From assembly GCA_002477905.1 (NCBI GenBank), contig DLLB01000006.1:1-7394 (forward strand): a stretch of DNA of 7,394 nucleotides, in the 5' to 3' direction. Below, piece by piece: positions 1 to 6,836 of the stretch; positions within the stretch are counted from its first letter, which is position 1, and every line of letters starts with the position of its first letter. The position numbers and the translations under genes were made by a program. The notes beneath the pieces were generated by a model. That model saw only the letters and a program-made list of their open reading frames with translations, made no database searches and was not told the DNA's origin. The stretch comes from Clostridiales bacterium UBA7573 (GTDB lineage Bacteria > Bacillota > Clostridia > Oscillospirales > CAG-272).

Positions 1-24
1 CACCGGTATCCGGCTTCTTTTTTT
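1..24 (+). terminator. Probable 3' half of an upstream rho-independent terminator
   Basis: The window opens with CACCGGTATCCGGC, directly followed by TTC and a run of seven T. This looks like the descending arm of a hairpin plus its T-tract, whose ascending arm would be GCCGGATACCGGTG just left of the window. The arm also contains a small self-complementary CCGG-TAT-CCGG. Because the left arm is missing the call is inference. It fits with a fresh promoter starting at base 48. Confidence 0.4.
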
Positions 25-47
25 ATCTTCAGAATCCGGTTTTCTCC

Positions 48-76
48 TTGACATTTCCTGCACGACAAGGTATAAT
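48..76 (+). promoter_or_regulatory. Consensus sigma-A (sigma-70) promoter
   Basis: TTGACA at 48-53 and TATAAT at 71-76 are both perfect consensus hexamers, separated by the optimal 17 bp. Transcription would start near base 83, leaving a leader of about 50 bases before the first start codon at 135. No operator-like repeat is obvious around it, which suggests strong, largely constitutive expression. No clear internal promoter or terminator is seen until after base 5010, so it probably drives the whole three-gene group up to the topoisomerase. Confidence 0.9.
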
Positions 77-119
77 AGGATACGGATTGCAAGAACAATC
101 CCCATTTCAAACATTTCAG

Positions 120-126
120 AAAGGAG
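120..126 (+). promoter_or_regulatory. Ribosome binding site that fixes the kinase start
   Basis: AAAGGAG lies 8 bases before the ATG at 135. It decides against the longer in-frame reading that opens with the TTG at 48, since that TTG is the first half of the -35 promoter box and lies upstream of the transcript start. Confidence 0.85.
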
Positions 127-134
127 CGGTTTGT

Positions 135-680
135 ATGGAATCCAATCTGTGTCTGATCGGAATGCCGGGTGCCGGAAAAAGCACGCTCGGCGTCATTTTA
201 GCAAAAATTCTCACTTATGATTTTTTGGATACCGATCTGCTGTTACAGAAATCTGCCCAAAAGTCGCTTGCGGAAATTCTTGCCGCCAAGGGAAATGACG
301 GGTTTCTGGAAATGGAAAACCGGTTGGTTTCGTCTCTTACCGCTTCGCACACCGTCATTGCAACCGGCGGCAGCGTCATTTACGGAAAAGAAGCGATGGC
401 GCATTTGCACACGCTCGGCACCGTCATCTATCTGGAAGTCCCGTTCCCGGAGATTTCCCGCCGGATCGCAGACTTTCACGCACGTGGCATTGCAATGGGC
501 AAAGCCGCCGATCTGTCTGCGCTATATGCAGAACGGCATCCGCTGTACCTTGCCCAAGCGGATCTTGTGATTCCGGTCGCAGCCGGTATGCGTGCCGAAC
601 AGACTGTGGCAAGCATTCTGACCGCATTGCAAAAACAGAAGGATCCACTTCAAACGCACCATTCTCTTTCCGCAAACTGA
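135..680 (+). CDS. Shikimate kinase-family protein with atypical substrate pocket
   Basis: A 181-residue P-loop kinase of the shikimate kinase (AroK/AroL) family, whose classical members phosphorylate shikimate at the 3-OH using ATP in chorismate synthesis. The Walker A motif GMPGAGKST is at residues 9-17, DTD at 32-34, the lid region near 114-121 and an R..LY motif at 134-138. Length matches the family (about 170-180). Using Mycobacterium tuberculosis numbering, which fits almost without gaps, Asp34 and lid Arg117 are kept. Shikimate-binding Arg58 of the FRxxE motif is Leu (FLEME, 57-61), the GGG motif is GGS (78-80), and the lid RPLL is RGIAM. ATP binding therefore looks intact but the acceptor site is changed. 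It may be a paralogous kinase with another substrate rather than the pathway enzyme, so no aroK symbol is given. No other aromatic-pathway gene is nearby. It is first in a probable operon, with its start set by AAAGGAG at 120-126. The fold assignment is secure; the substrate is uncertain. Confidence 0.85.
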   Translation: MESNLCLIGMPGAGKSTLGVILAKILTYDFLDTDLLLQKSAQKSLAEILAAKGNDGFLEMENRLVSSLTASHTVIATGGSVIYGKEAMAHLHTLGTVIYLEVPFPEISRRIADFHARGIAMGKAADLSALYAERHPLYLAQADLVIPVAAGMRAEQTVASILTALQKQKDPLQTHHSLSAN

Positions 681-747
681 AAACTGACACACCCTTTTGT
701 CCTATCCGCCAAACAGATTGATTACAGATTGATTTCAAAGGAGTTTT

Positions 748-2670
748 ATGTTATCTCTACACGAACTTACCCTTTCGCCGGCAACCGTCTCTATTCCGCA
801 AATCGCGCTTGCCGCGAAGGATTTACTCCAAGACTGCACGCACATTCTCGGCACCGTGCCAAACGGCACCAAGCCGGTCACCATTACAACGGATCCCACT
901 TTATCCACACAGCCGGAAGCTATCCGTATCGTTGTAAATCACGCAGGCGTCTCTATCACCGGTTCCGATCTATTGGGAACCATCTACGGAATCTATACCT
1001 TCTCCGAACGGTGCCTGCACACCGATCCCTGCTATCGGTTCTCCGGTATCCTGCCGGAAAGAAACCCGCAATTTACACTTGCCGATACCGTAATTACCGA
1101 TTTCCCGAAATCGTTTCGTTTTCGCGGTTGGTTCTTAAACGACGAAGATCTTTTGACTTCTTTTGTACACAGCGGTCTTGCACGCCATCTGGACTATGCG
1201 TTCTATCAGGAAGTGACTGACGTCAGCGTCTTGGATATGATCTTGGAAACCGCCTTGCGCTTGAAGATCAACCTCATCATTCCGGCATCGTTTTTAGACA
1301 TTTTGGAACCGAACGAAGAAACTTTGGTCAAAGCGGTTGCACGGCGCGGTCTATACATCACCCAACATCATATTGAACCGATGGGCATCTCCTACTTTAC
1401 CATGGAAAAACGCTTGGGAAAAGATTTCATCTACACCCGCGACAAAGAAAAGGTAGAGGCGCTTTGGGAAGCGTCTGCACGAAAGTGGGCAAGCTACGGC
1501 AATGTCATTTGGCAACTGGGGTTACGCGGTCGCGGAGATATTCCGATCTGGGCGACGGATCCGGGAGCCGGAAACACGCCCCAGGCACGCGGCGCGCTGA
1601 TCTCGGAAGCAATCGCCACGCAATACCGGATCTTACAAAAAATTTACGGAGAGAAACCGTTTCTCTCGACCTCCACGCTGTGGTTGGAGGGAGCGGCGCT
1701 CTATGATGCGGGGACGCTGATACTTCCCGAAAAAACCATTCCGGTATTCGCAGACGTGGGCGGGAATCAGATGCTGGCGGAAGATTTCTTCTCCGTCAAG
1801 CGCAAAGCCGGCTGTCATTACGGCATTTATTCGCACGCCGCATTCTGGAGTCACGGTCCGCACCTTGCCGAAGGATGTTGCGTAGAGAAAATGGAATACA
1901 ACTACCGCAACGCCCTGCAAAGCGGCGGCATGTGCTATTCCATTCTGAACGTGGCAAATCTGCGGGAATTTTTGCTTTCCGCTACGGCAAACGCGGCGCT
2001 GACTTGGGATGCCGAGGATTTTTCCGCAAAAGATTTCTTGCGCGACTACTACACCCGTCGCTATGGCGAAGATCTCTCTTTCCTTTATCACGCGTATTTT
2101 GCCGCCATGGCAGACGCAGGCTTTGCCGAGCTTTCCTTTTACTGTGGGAAAGTGTTTCATCTGCATCGCTACCAGACGTTGCCGTTTGCGGAATATCTGT
2201 TCACTGACAGTACAACCAAAGAATACATTCTCTCCATTTACAAAGATCCGGTCGGCGCGTTCTCCCGCCCGCTTCCTCCCGCCGAAGCGGCAAGCCGCTT
2301 TGCCCGCAGTGCGCGCGCAATGGATGCACTGGTACAACAGATTCTCGCGCTTTTGCCCCGATTACGCAATGCATCGGCACTGCGTACTTCTCTGCTTTGG
2401 CAAGCGATCCTGATGCGCGGATTCTACCGCTATGCCGCAAACGCCGCACAGGCTTTGGTTCTCGCCTCAGACGGCGCGATTTCCGAAAGCAAGCAGTGCA
2501 TGAAAGACGGCGTCACCGCTTTGGAGGAGCTTTGCCAACTCCGCCAAATGGAAGCAGAGGGCGATTTTGCGAACTGGTGGAACGGAGACGAAAAGATTAA
2601 CCTTGTAAAAATGTGTCAAAAGGCAGAGTCTATTTGGCAAAATGCCGTACAGATCTTACAGGATCGGTGA
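748..2670 (+). CDS. GH115-like glycoside hydrolase (alpha-glucuronidase family), cytoplasmic
   Basis: A 640-residue protein resembling glycoside hydrolase family 115. Known members remove (4-O-methyl-)glucuronic acid from xylan side chains. Family-like segments appear in order: SDLLGTIYGIYTFSE (73-87) closing an N-terminal alpha/beta domain; RGWFLNDED (126-134), matching the usual RGIFINDED; a barrel stretch ending HHIEPMG (207-213), matching the family HHEPM; GLRGRGDIPIW (258-268), matching GMRGDGDEP; HYGIYSHAAFWSHGP (357-371), in place of the usual GVYYH.DYVG.PR; and LNVANLREF (400-408), matching VNVGDIKPLE. The C-terminal third is helical and less recognisable. It is shorter than typical secreted members and lacks the usual C-terminal beta domain. 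No signal peptide is visible, so it probably acts in the cytoplasm on imported oligosaccharides. AAAGGAG at 737-743 precedes the ATG by 4 bases. The gene lies 67 bases after the kinase and 51 before topB, with no terminator between. Family assignment is fairly sure; the exact substrate is not. Confidence 0.72.
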   Translation: MLSLHELTLSPATVSIPQIALAAKDLLQDCTHILGTVPNGTKPVTITTDPTLSTQPEAIRIVVNHAGVSITGSDLLGTIYGIYTFSERCLHTDPCYRFSGILPERNPQFTLADTVITDFPKSFRFRGWFLNDEDLLTSFVHSGLARHLDYAFYQEVTDVSVLDMILETALRLKINLIIPASFLDILEPNEETLVKAVARRGLYITQHHIEPMGISYFTMEKRLGKDFIYTRDKEKVEALWEASARKWASYGNVIWQLGLRGRGDIPIWATDPGAGNTPQARGALISEAIATQYRILQKIYGEKPFLSTSTLWLEGAALYDAGTLILPEKTIPVFADVGGNQMLAEDFFSVKRKAGCHYGIYSHAAFWSHGPHLAEGCCVEKMEYNYRNALQSGGMCYSILNVANLREFLLSATANAALTWDAEDFSAKDFLRDYYTRRYGEDLSFLYHAYFAAMADAGFAELSFYCGKVFHLHRYQTLPFAEYLFTDSTTKEYILSIYKDPVGAFSRPLPPAEAASRFARSARAMDALVQQILALLPRLRNASALRTSLLWQAILMRGFYRYAANAAQALVLASDGAISESKQCMKDGVTALEELCQLRQMEAEGDFANWWNGDEKINLVKMCQKAESIWQNAVQILQDR

Positions 2671-2721
2671 TTTTGTATTTTTTGCCGTCTTCTCACACCT
2701 TTACAGAAAAGGAGCCCCCGT

Positions 2722-5010
2722 ATGATTCTTATTATTGCGGAAAAGCCAAGTCTTGCCCGTAACATCGCCGCCGCGATCGGGACCTTGCAGAAACGAAACG
2801 GCTATCTGGAGGGCGAGGGGTATTTGGTCAGTTGGGCGTTTGGTCATTTGTTCTCCTTGTGCGATGTGGAAGCTTATGCGCCTTCTCCCGACGGGACTAC
2901 CAAATGGCGCATGGACAACTTGCCTTGTTTTCCGGAAAAATTCCGCTTTGAATTGCGCAAAGGAGACGACAAAAAACCGGACGCGGGGGTAGTAAAACAA
3001 TTCGCCGTTCTGAAAGAATTGTGCAACCGGCAGGATGTGACAGAAATCGTCAATGCGGGAGACGCTGACCGTGAAGGGGAAATCATTGTCCGACTCTGCA
3101 TTCAGAACGCGCTGACATCCGAAAAACCGCTCAAGCGCCTGTGGCTACCGGATCAGACGCCGCAAACCGTCCGCGCACAGCTTGCCGCGCTCGGCGATGA
3201 ATCCGAATATGATCTTTTGGCAAGCGAAGGATTTGCGCGCACTTATATCGACTGGCTCTATGGGATCAATCTGACACGGTATGCCACCTTGAAAACCGGT
3301 ACCATGCTCCGCGTCGGACGTGTCATCATCCCCATCGTCAAAGCCATTTACGACCGGGATATGGCGATTACAAATTTCGTCCCCGGAAAATACTTTGCAC
3401 TTCTCTCCAAAGAAGAAACCAACGGGGAAGTCGTCGAGTTGCTCTCCAAACAGAAATTTGACGAAAAAGAGATGGACAAAGCAAAACAGCTTTGCCAAAC
3501 TTATAATGCCACCGGGGCTGTTGTCACCGGTGTGAAAAACAAAAAAGATACCCTCTCAGCAGGAAAACTGTATTCCTTATCCAAGCTTCAGAACGTACTT
3601 GGAAAAAAATATAAAATGTCCATGCAGGAGAGCCTCGACATCATTCAAAAGCTCTACGAAGCCGGATATTTGACTTATCCGCGTACCAACTCGGAATATC
3701 TTGCCACTGCGGAAAAAGAGAAAATCAAAAAGATTCTGGAAAACTGTGCGAAACTCGGCTATCCAGTAAAATTCAAGGATTCCAAAACCATTTTTGACGA
3801 CAGCAAAATCGAATCGCACTCCGCGCTGACACCAACCTACAAGATCCCGCAGAAATCCGCATTATCGGAAAAAGAAATGCAGGTTTATCAAACCGTGTTC
3901 CGCCGTTTCATCGCGGTATTCTGTGCGCAGGACTGTGTGGTGTCCAAAACAGAGATCACCATTGCCGTAGGCGATCTGGAAACGTTTGTATTAAAGGGCA
4001 TGGTGATTTTGGAGCCGGGCTTTACAAAGTTTGACGAGCGTCCGCAAAAAGACAAGGTTTTACCCAAGCTGAAAAAAGGCGATGCCGTTTCCATTGCATT
4101 TGCACCGGTGGAAAAGGAAACCACGCCGCCCAAACATTACACCATTGAAACCTTAAACAATTACTTAAAAAATCCGTTCAAAGAAGAAAAAGCCGCCGCA
4201 AAAGAGGAAGATGGAACAGAGGGAGACGACACGGAGGATTACCGTGCCATCTTTGAAGGATTGGAGCTTGGAACGGAAGCCACGCGGACGGGCATCATCG
4301 ATAACGCGCGGAAAAGCAACTATATTGCGCTGAAAAAAGACGTTTACACCTTACTGCCGGAAGGCGCCTTTCTGATTGAATCCTTGGCACAGATGCAGAT
4401 TCATATGGACAAGTACCAGACCAGTAAGATGGGACAAGCGTTAAAACAGGTCTTTCACGGTACCATGACTGTGGAAGAAAGCGTCCGACTTGCGCAGGAG
4501 GAAATTGCAGAGGTATTCCGCAAAAAAGACGATGTATCTCTGGAGGATGACACAGACACCGGACTGTTCGGGCAAATCGTCTGCAATTGCCCGTTCTGCG
4601 GCGGACAGATCCGCCGGATGCGCTCCTTTTATGGGTGCAACGGATACAAGGATGGTTGCAAATTCTCCGTAAATACCGTCATTTGCGGCAGAGCGATTCC
4701 CGTCAGCGCAGTACGGGACCTACTACAGAAAGGAAAAAGTGCGGTTTTACGCGGCTTCATCGGAAAAAGCGGAAAATCCTTTGACGCGGCGTTACGCTTG
4801 GACGGCACACGGGCGGTCTTTGATTTTGACGCGTCCCGCAAGCCGTCCGCACAACGTGCGGTTTATGATCTGCCGCCGGGCATTCCCACGATCTGTCCAA
4901 AATGCGGACGCAGAATGCTGAAAGGAAAAACAGCGTTTGGCTGCTCCGGCTATAAAGAGGGGTGTGACTTCCGCATCCCATTTGCAAAAACAGAAGAATC
5001 GGCAATCTGA
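2722..5010 (+). CDS. topB: Type IA DNA topoisomerase, topoisomerase III (TopB) type
   Basis: A 762-residue type IA topoisomerase that cuts one DNA strand through a 5'-phosphotyrosine link and passes another through, relaxing negative supercoils or decatenating. The Toprim domain begins IAEKPS (Glu7), with metal-binding DADRE at 114-118. VGRV is at 198-201. The catalytic tyrosine is Tyr319 in YLTYPRTNSEYL. SHSALTPT (365-372) matches the SHxAIxPT motif and GLELGTEATRTGII (513-526) the GLGTPATRAxII motif, preceded by an acidic low-complexity insert (about 487-506). The C-terminus carries two zinc ribbons, Cys623/626/639/646 and Cys725/728/741/748, either side of a segment resembling the topoisomerase C-terminal repeat (about 651-705). 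AAAGGAG at 2708-2714 stands 7 bases before the ATG. It is the last gene of the plus-strand group and is followed by a strong terminator. Such genes also travel on conjugative elements, but no transfer or integration gene is present here. Assignment to topoisomerase III rather than I rests on overall layout and the N-terminal motifs. Confidence 0.93.
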   Translation: MILIIAEKPSLARNIAAAIGTLQKRNGYLEGEGYLVSWAFGHLFSLCDVEAYAPSPDGTTKWRMDNLPCFPEKFRFELRKGDDKKPDAGVVKQFAVLKELCNRQDVTEIVNAGDADREGEIIVRLCIQNALTSEKPLKRLWLPDQTPQTVRAQLAALGDESEYDLLASEGFARTYIDWLYGINLTRYATLKTGTMLRVGRVIIPIVKAIYDRDMAITNFVPGKYFALLSKEETNGEVVELLSKQKFDEKEMDKAKQLCQTYNATGAVVTGVKNKKDTLSAGKLYSLSKLQNVLGKKYKMSMQESLDIIQKLYEAGYLTYPRTNSEYLATAEKEKIKKILENCAKLGYPVKFKDSKTIFDDSKIESHSALTPTYKIPQKSALSEKEMQVYQTVFRRFIAVFCAQDCVVSKTEITIAVGDLETFVLKGMVILEPGFTKFDERPQKDKVLPKLKKGDAVSIAFAPVEKETTPPKHYTIETLNNYLKNPFKEEKAAAKEEDGTEGDDTEDYRAIFEGLELGTEATRTGIIDNARKSNYIALKKDVYTLLPEGAFLIESLAQMQIHMDKYQTSKMGQALKQVFHGTMTVEESVRLAQEEIAEVFRKKDDVSLEDDTDTGLFGQIVCNCPFCGGQIRRMRSFYGCNGYKDGCKFSVNTVICGRAIPVSAVRDLLQKGKSAVLRGFIGKSGKSFDAALRLDGTRAVFDFDASRKPSAQRAVYDLPPGIPTICPKCGRRMLKGKTAFGCSGYKEGCDFRIPFAKTEESAI

Positions 5011-5032
5011 AGCACCCCGCCGCTTCGTATAC

Positions 5033-5085
5033 AAATCCCCCGAAGGGTTCACAGACTGTTCTGTGTTCACCTTCGGGGGATTTTT
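5033..5085 (+). terminator. Rho-independent terminator after topB, shared with convergent gtrA
   Basis: A perfect 14-bp stem pairs bases 5033-5046 (AAATCCCCCGAAGG) with 5070-5083 (CCTTCGGGGGATTT). It encloses a second small stem, CACAGA/TCTGTG (5050-5055 with 5060-5065), around a CTGT loop. The right arm runs into TTTTT (5081-5085). The hairpin starts 23 bases after the topB stop. The convergent gtrA stop codon (5084-5086) abuts it, so the same hairpin probably stops the opposite transcript too, but with a weaker T-tract (TTTGTAT). Confidence 0.93.
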
Positions 5086-5563
5086 ACACGGTATCTGCCG
5101 CTTCCGTTTCCTGCTCCGTTTGCTTGGGGTGACGGAACACAAAGAACCGTCCGAGCAGATAATTCAGCAGGATGATGATCGGAGTGGAGATCATCTTTGC
5201 CGCCATGCCTTTTGCACCCAGCACCGCACGATCTACGCCGAACCACACCAAAACCGGCACGGACGCCATTTCCACTACGCCCACTGCCAAGCGCGATCCG
5301 TAAAACTTCGCGGCTTCCGCAAGCACGGTACGCGCGGAATGCGCCGCACTCTGGAACACACGAATGCGGTTGACAAGATAGGAAAACGTGACGGCACAGA
5401 TCCACGACAAAATATTGGAGACGGTGACAAGCACGCCATCCGGCATTGCGGTCAGCCGTAACAGATTTGCCGCGATCGTATAGGCGATCCAACTGACGCC
5501 GGTCGTTGCCGCCGCCCAAAACAGATAGCGGAAAAACTGGAACCATCGGGATGATTTATTCAT
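5084..5563 (-). CDS. GtrA family membrane protein
   Basis: A 159-residue integral membrane protein of the GtrA family (PF04138 type). Characterised relatives are thought to help move polyprenyl-phosphate-linked sugars across the membrane for surface glycosylation. Four hydrophobic segments are visible at about 11-35, 43-68, 88-110 and 119-142. Each pair ends in a similar family motif, FSYLVNRIRVF (60-70) and LLNYLLGRFFVF (132-143), consistent with an internal duplication. The tail is short and charged. I chose the ATG at 5563, preceded at 9 bases by AGAGG, over the ATG at 5581, which has no binding site in front. This start overlaps the end of the upstream gene by 8 bases, a classic arrangement for translational coupling. 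No glycosyltransferase partner is in the window, so the sugar and acceptor are unknown. The stop codon abuts the shared terminator with topB. Confidence 0.85.
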   Translation of the reverse strand: MNKSSRWFQFFRYLFWAAATTGVSWIAYTIAANLLRLTAMPDGVLVTVSNILSWICAVTFSYLVNRIRVFQSAAHSARTVLAEAAKFYGSRLAVGVVEMASVPVLVWFGVDRAVLGAKGMAAKMISTPIIILLNYLLGRFFVFRHPKQTEQETEAADTV

Positions 5564-6791
5564 GAGAAACTTCCTCTGCATAACGCCGCAGGGAAAAATG
5601 AGAAAGGCGGATATGCTTGCGGTCTACCGTATAAGAGATATACGCCTGATCCCCCTGCATTCTGACATAGGGATAGAAAAGACTTTCTTTCAGATCTGCC
5701 GAAAGCACCGGCACGCTCTTGGAAAGATCCTCGGTGCAGACTTTTACCACGCCGAAACCGTTGCGATCTTTCGGAGCGCAGATCAGATACAGATTTCCCT
5801 GATCGTATACAAAGTCCGCGCGGGATTGGCAATCCGCGATCAGCGTCGGTTTCTGCCACGTATGCGTCAACAGATCATAGGCTGTCAAAAATCCCTGCTG
5901 GCATTCCGTCTGCCGCACAAAATAGTACACCCGGTCCGCAAGTACATACGTCGCGTTCTCCCACATAGAAAAATTCACAAAATCGGGCGCGGCAACATAT
6001 TCCCATGTAATGAAGTCCCGACTTTTGATAATGAAATTCAAAAATCCGGAATACGCGCCGGTATAATAATACGTTTCCCCATTTTCCATCCGCGCGGACA
6101 ATTTTTGCATAATCCCGATGTCGCTGAACATCCGCTTTTGCGGGATCTGATTTGCGGCAAGCGCGTCGCAAATACCCGTGGTACTGAAATCATTTGTCAC
6201 CGCCCCCACCTGAAGGCGATTTACACCGATTTCTCCCAGTGTATGATTTTTTACATCGTAGGTTCGATAAAGCCGATAATATAATCCATCCACTGCCGCC
6301 GTCCACAAAAGATACAGTTCTCTGTCGTCCTTCTGGAGCAGAACGGTATCGTACAGCGCGGTGACGGTTTTTCCGCAAAGCAGATCCCCGACTCTTTGCA
6401 ATTCCAATACCGTTTTCTGCTCCGGCGCCTCCTTCGGACAATAGGCAAGACGTGCCGCCTGATGATTGGGATCTTCTGCCGCGGTTGCGTCGTTGGCATA
6501 ATACGTCATATAGATCACACCGTCGATCTCGGTAAATGTGGAAACATGGACCATCAGATCCGGCGTCCCACCGTGCAAAGCACAGTACGCGGCGTCCCGC
6601 TCAAAATCCGCGACAACGTTCGCTTTTACCTCTGCCGCGCACAAATCTCCGCGTTTGACCGCATCTGCATGATCCTGCGGACGCAAATAACCGCAATAGC
6701 CGTTGATCGGCGCGCCATCCACATAGATAGGGGCGTGGGCACTTGGTTGATTTTCCGTAAAAAGATTCGGTTGATTTGAAAAATTCTGCAA
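5556..6791 (-). CDS. Predicted beta-propeller protein, sialidase/GH43-like glycosidase fold
   Basis: A 411-residue protein that I do not recognise by name. It is rich in short beta-strand patterns of the form 'hydrophobic-tyrosine strand, turn, strand' repeated along its length, for example DGVIYMTYYA (about 86-95), RELYLLWTA, GETYYYTGAYSGF, DRVYYFVRQ and GNLYLICAPKD. It ends with YPYVRMQGDQAYISYTVDR (about 368-386), which resembles the last blade of BNR/sialidase-like and GH43-like propellers where 'YP.V....G.vyisYT..R' is common. The phrase SDIGIMQKL is near residue 220 and SMWENATYV near 274. Catalytic residues cannot be assigned by eye. There is no signal peptide or membrane segment, so a cytoplasmic location is inferred. 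The start is TTG at 6791 with AAGAGGTGA 6 bases ahead. It is divergent from an AraC regulator and coupled to gtrA downstream. The likely role is sugar cleavage or carbohydrate binding; the fold is moderately sure, activity unknown. Confidence 0.6.
   Translation of the reverse strand: MQNFSNQPNLFTENQPSAHAPIYVDGAPINGYCGYLRPQDHADAVKRGDLCAAEVKANVVADFERDAAYCALHGGTPDLMVHVSTFTEIDGVIYMTYYANDATAAEDPNHQAARLAYCPKEAPEQKTVLELQRVGDLLCGKTVTALYDTVLLQKDDRELYLLWTAAVDGLYYRLYRTYDVKNHTLGEIGVNRLQVGAVTNDFSTTGICDALAANQIPQKRMFSDIGIMQKLSARMENGETYYYTGAYSGFLNFIIKSRDFITWEYVAAPDFVNFSMWENATYVLADRVYYFVRQTECQQGFLTAYDLLTHTWQKPTLIADCQSRADFVYDQGNLYLICAPKDRNGFGVVKVCTEDLSKSVPVLSADLKESLFYPYVRMQGDQAYISYTVDRKHIRLSHFSLRRYAEEVSHE
5574..5578 (-). 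promoter_or_regulatory. Ribosome binding site for gtrA inside the upstream gene
   Basis: On the minus strand AGAGG, followed by AAGTTTCTC, precedes the ATG at 5563. It lies within the last codons of the propeller gene, so ribosomes finishing that gene would arrive at it. It supports the shorter gtrA start. Confidence 0.6.
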
Positions 6792-6796
6792 AATAA

Positions 6797-6805
6797 TCAC
6801 CTCTT
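6797..6805 (-). promoter_or_regulatory. Ribosome binding site that fixes a TTG start
   Basis: On the minus strand AAGAGGTGA ends with its GAGGTG core 6 bases before the TTG at 6791. It rules out the longer in-frame GTG at 6821, which lies inside the promoter and has no binding site. The predicted transcript start is near 6805, so this site would be almost at the 5' end of the mRNA. Confidence 0.75.
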
Positions 6806-6807
6806 GC

Positions 6808-6836
6808 TTGCATTGTAGCACAGTTTATGCTATAAT
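6808..6836 (+). promoter_or_regulatory. Promoter for the AraC-family regulator gene
   Basis: TTGCAT (6808-6813) as -35 and a perfect TATAAT (6831-6836) as -10 are 17 bp apart, with an extended -10 TG (TGCTATAAT). Transcript start would be near 6843, leaving a leader of about 53 bases before the ATG at 6896. It is face to face with the minus-strand promoter. Confidence 0.75.

Noticed and set aside
48..134. N-terminal extension of the kinase from the TTG at 48
   Set aside because: The TTG is part of the -35 box and lies upstream of the predicted transcript start; the ATG at 135 has a strong ribosome binding site and gives the normal family length.
729..1220. Plus-strand open frame of 163 codons overlapping the start of the hydrolase gene
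   Set aside because: Its sequence is low in recognisable structure and rich in Arg/Ser/His, and it is out of frame with the well-supported GH115-like gene that covers it.
1633..2337. Minus-strand open frame of 234 codons inside the hydrolase gene
   Set aside because: It is fully contained opposite a gene with family motifs, has no ribosome binding site of note and no recognisable domain.
2722..5010. Topoisomerase as a sign of an integrative conjugative element
   Set aside because: TopB genes do occur on such elements, but there is no relaxase, coupling protein, integrase, direct-repeat boundary or composition shift here.
4937..5461. Plus-strand open frame of 174 codons across the topB end and opposite gtrA
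   Set aside because: It runs through the strong terminator and lies antisense to the GtrA membrane protein; its His/Arg-rich product looks like a shadow.
5564..5581. Longer gtrA start at the ATG ending at 5581
   Set aside because: No ribosome binding site precedes it, whereas the ATG at 5563 has AGAGG at a usable distance and a start/stop overlap typical of coupling.
5562..6284. Plus-strand open frame of 240 codons opposite the propeller gene
   Set aside because: It is antisense to the better-supported 411-residue gene, which has a promoter, ribosome binding site and propeller-like repeats; the plus product has no recognisable domain.
6792..6821. Longer propeller start at the GTG at 6821
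   Set aside because: This codon lies within the promoter, upstream of the predicted transcript start, and lacks a binding site.
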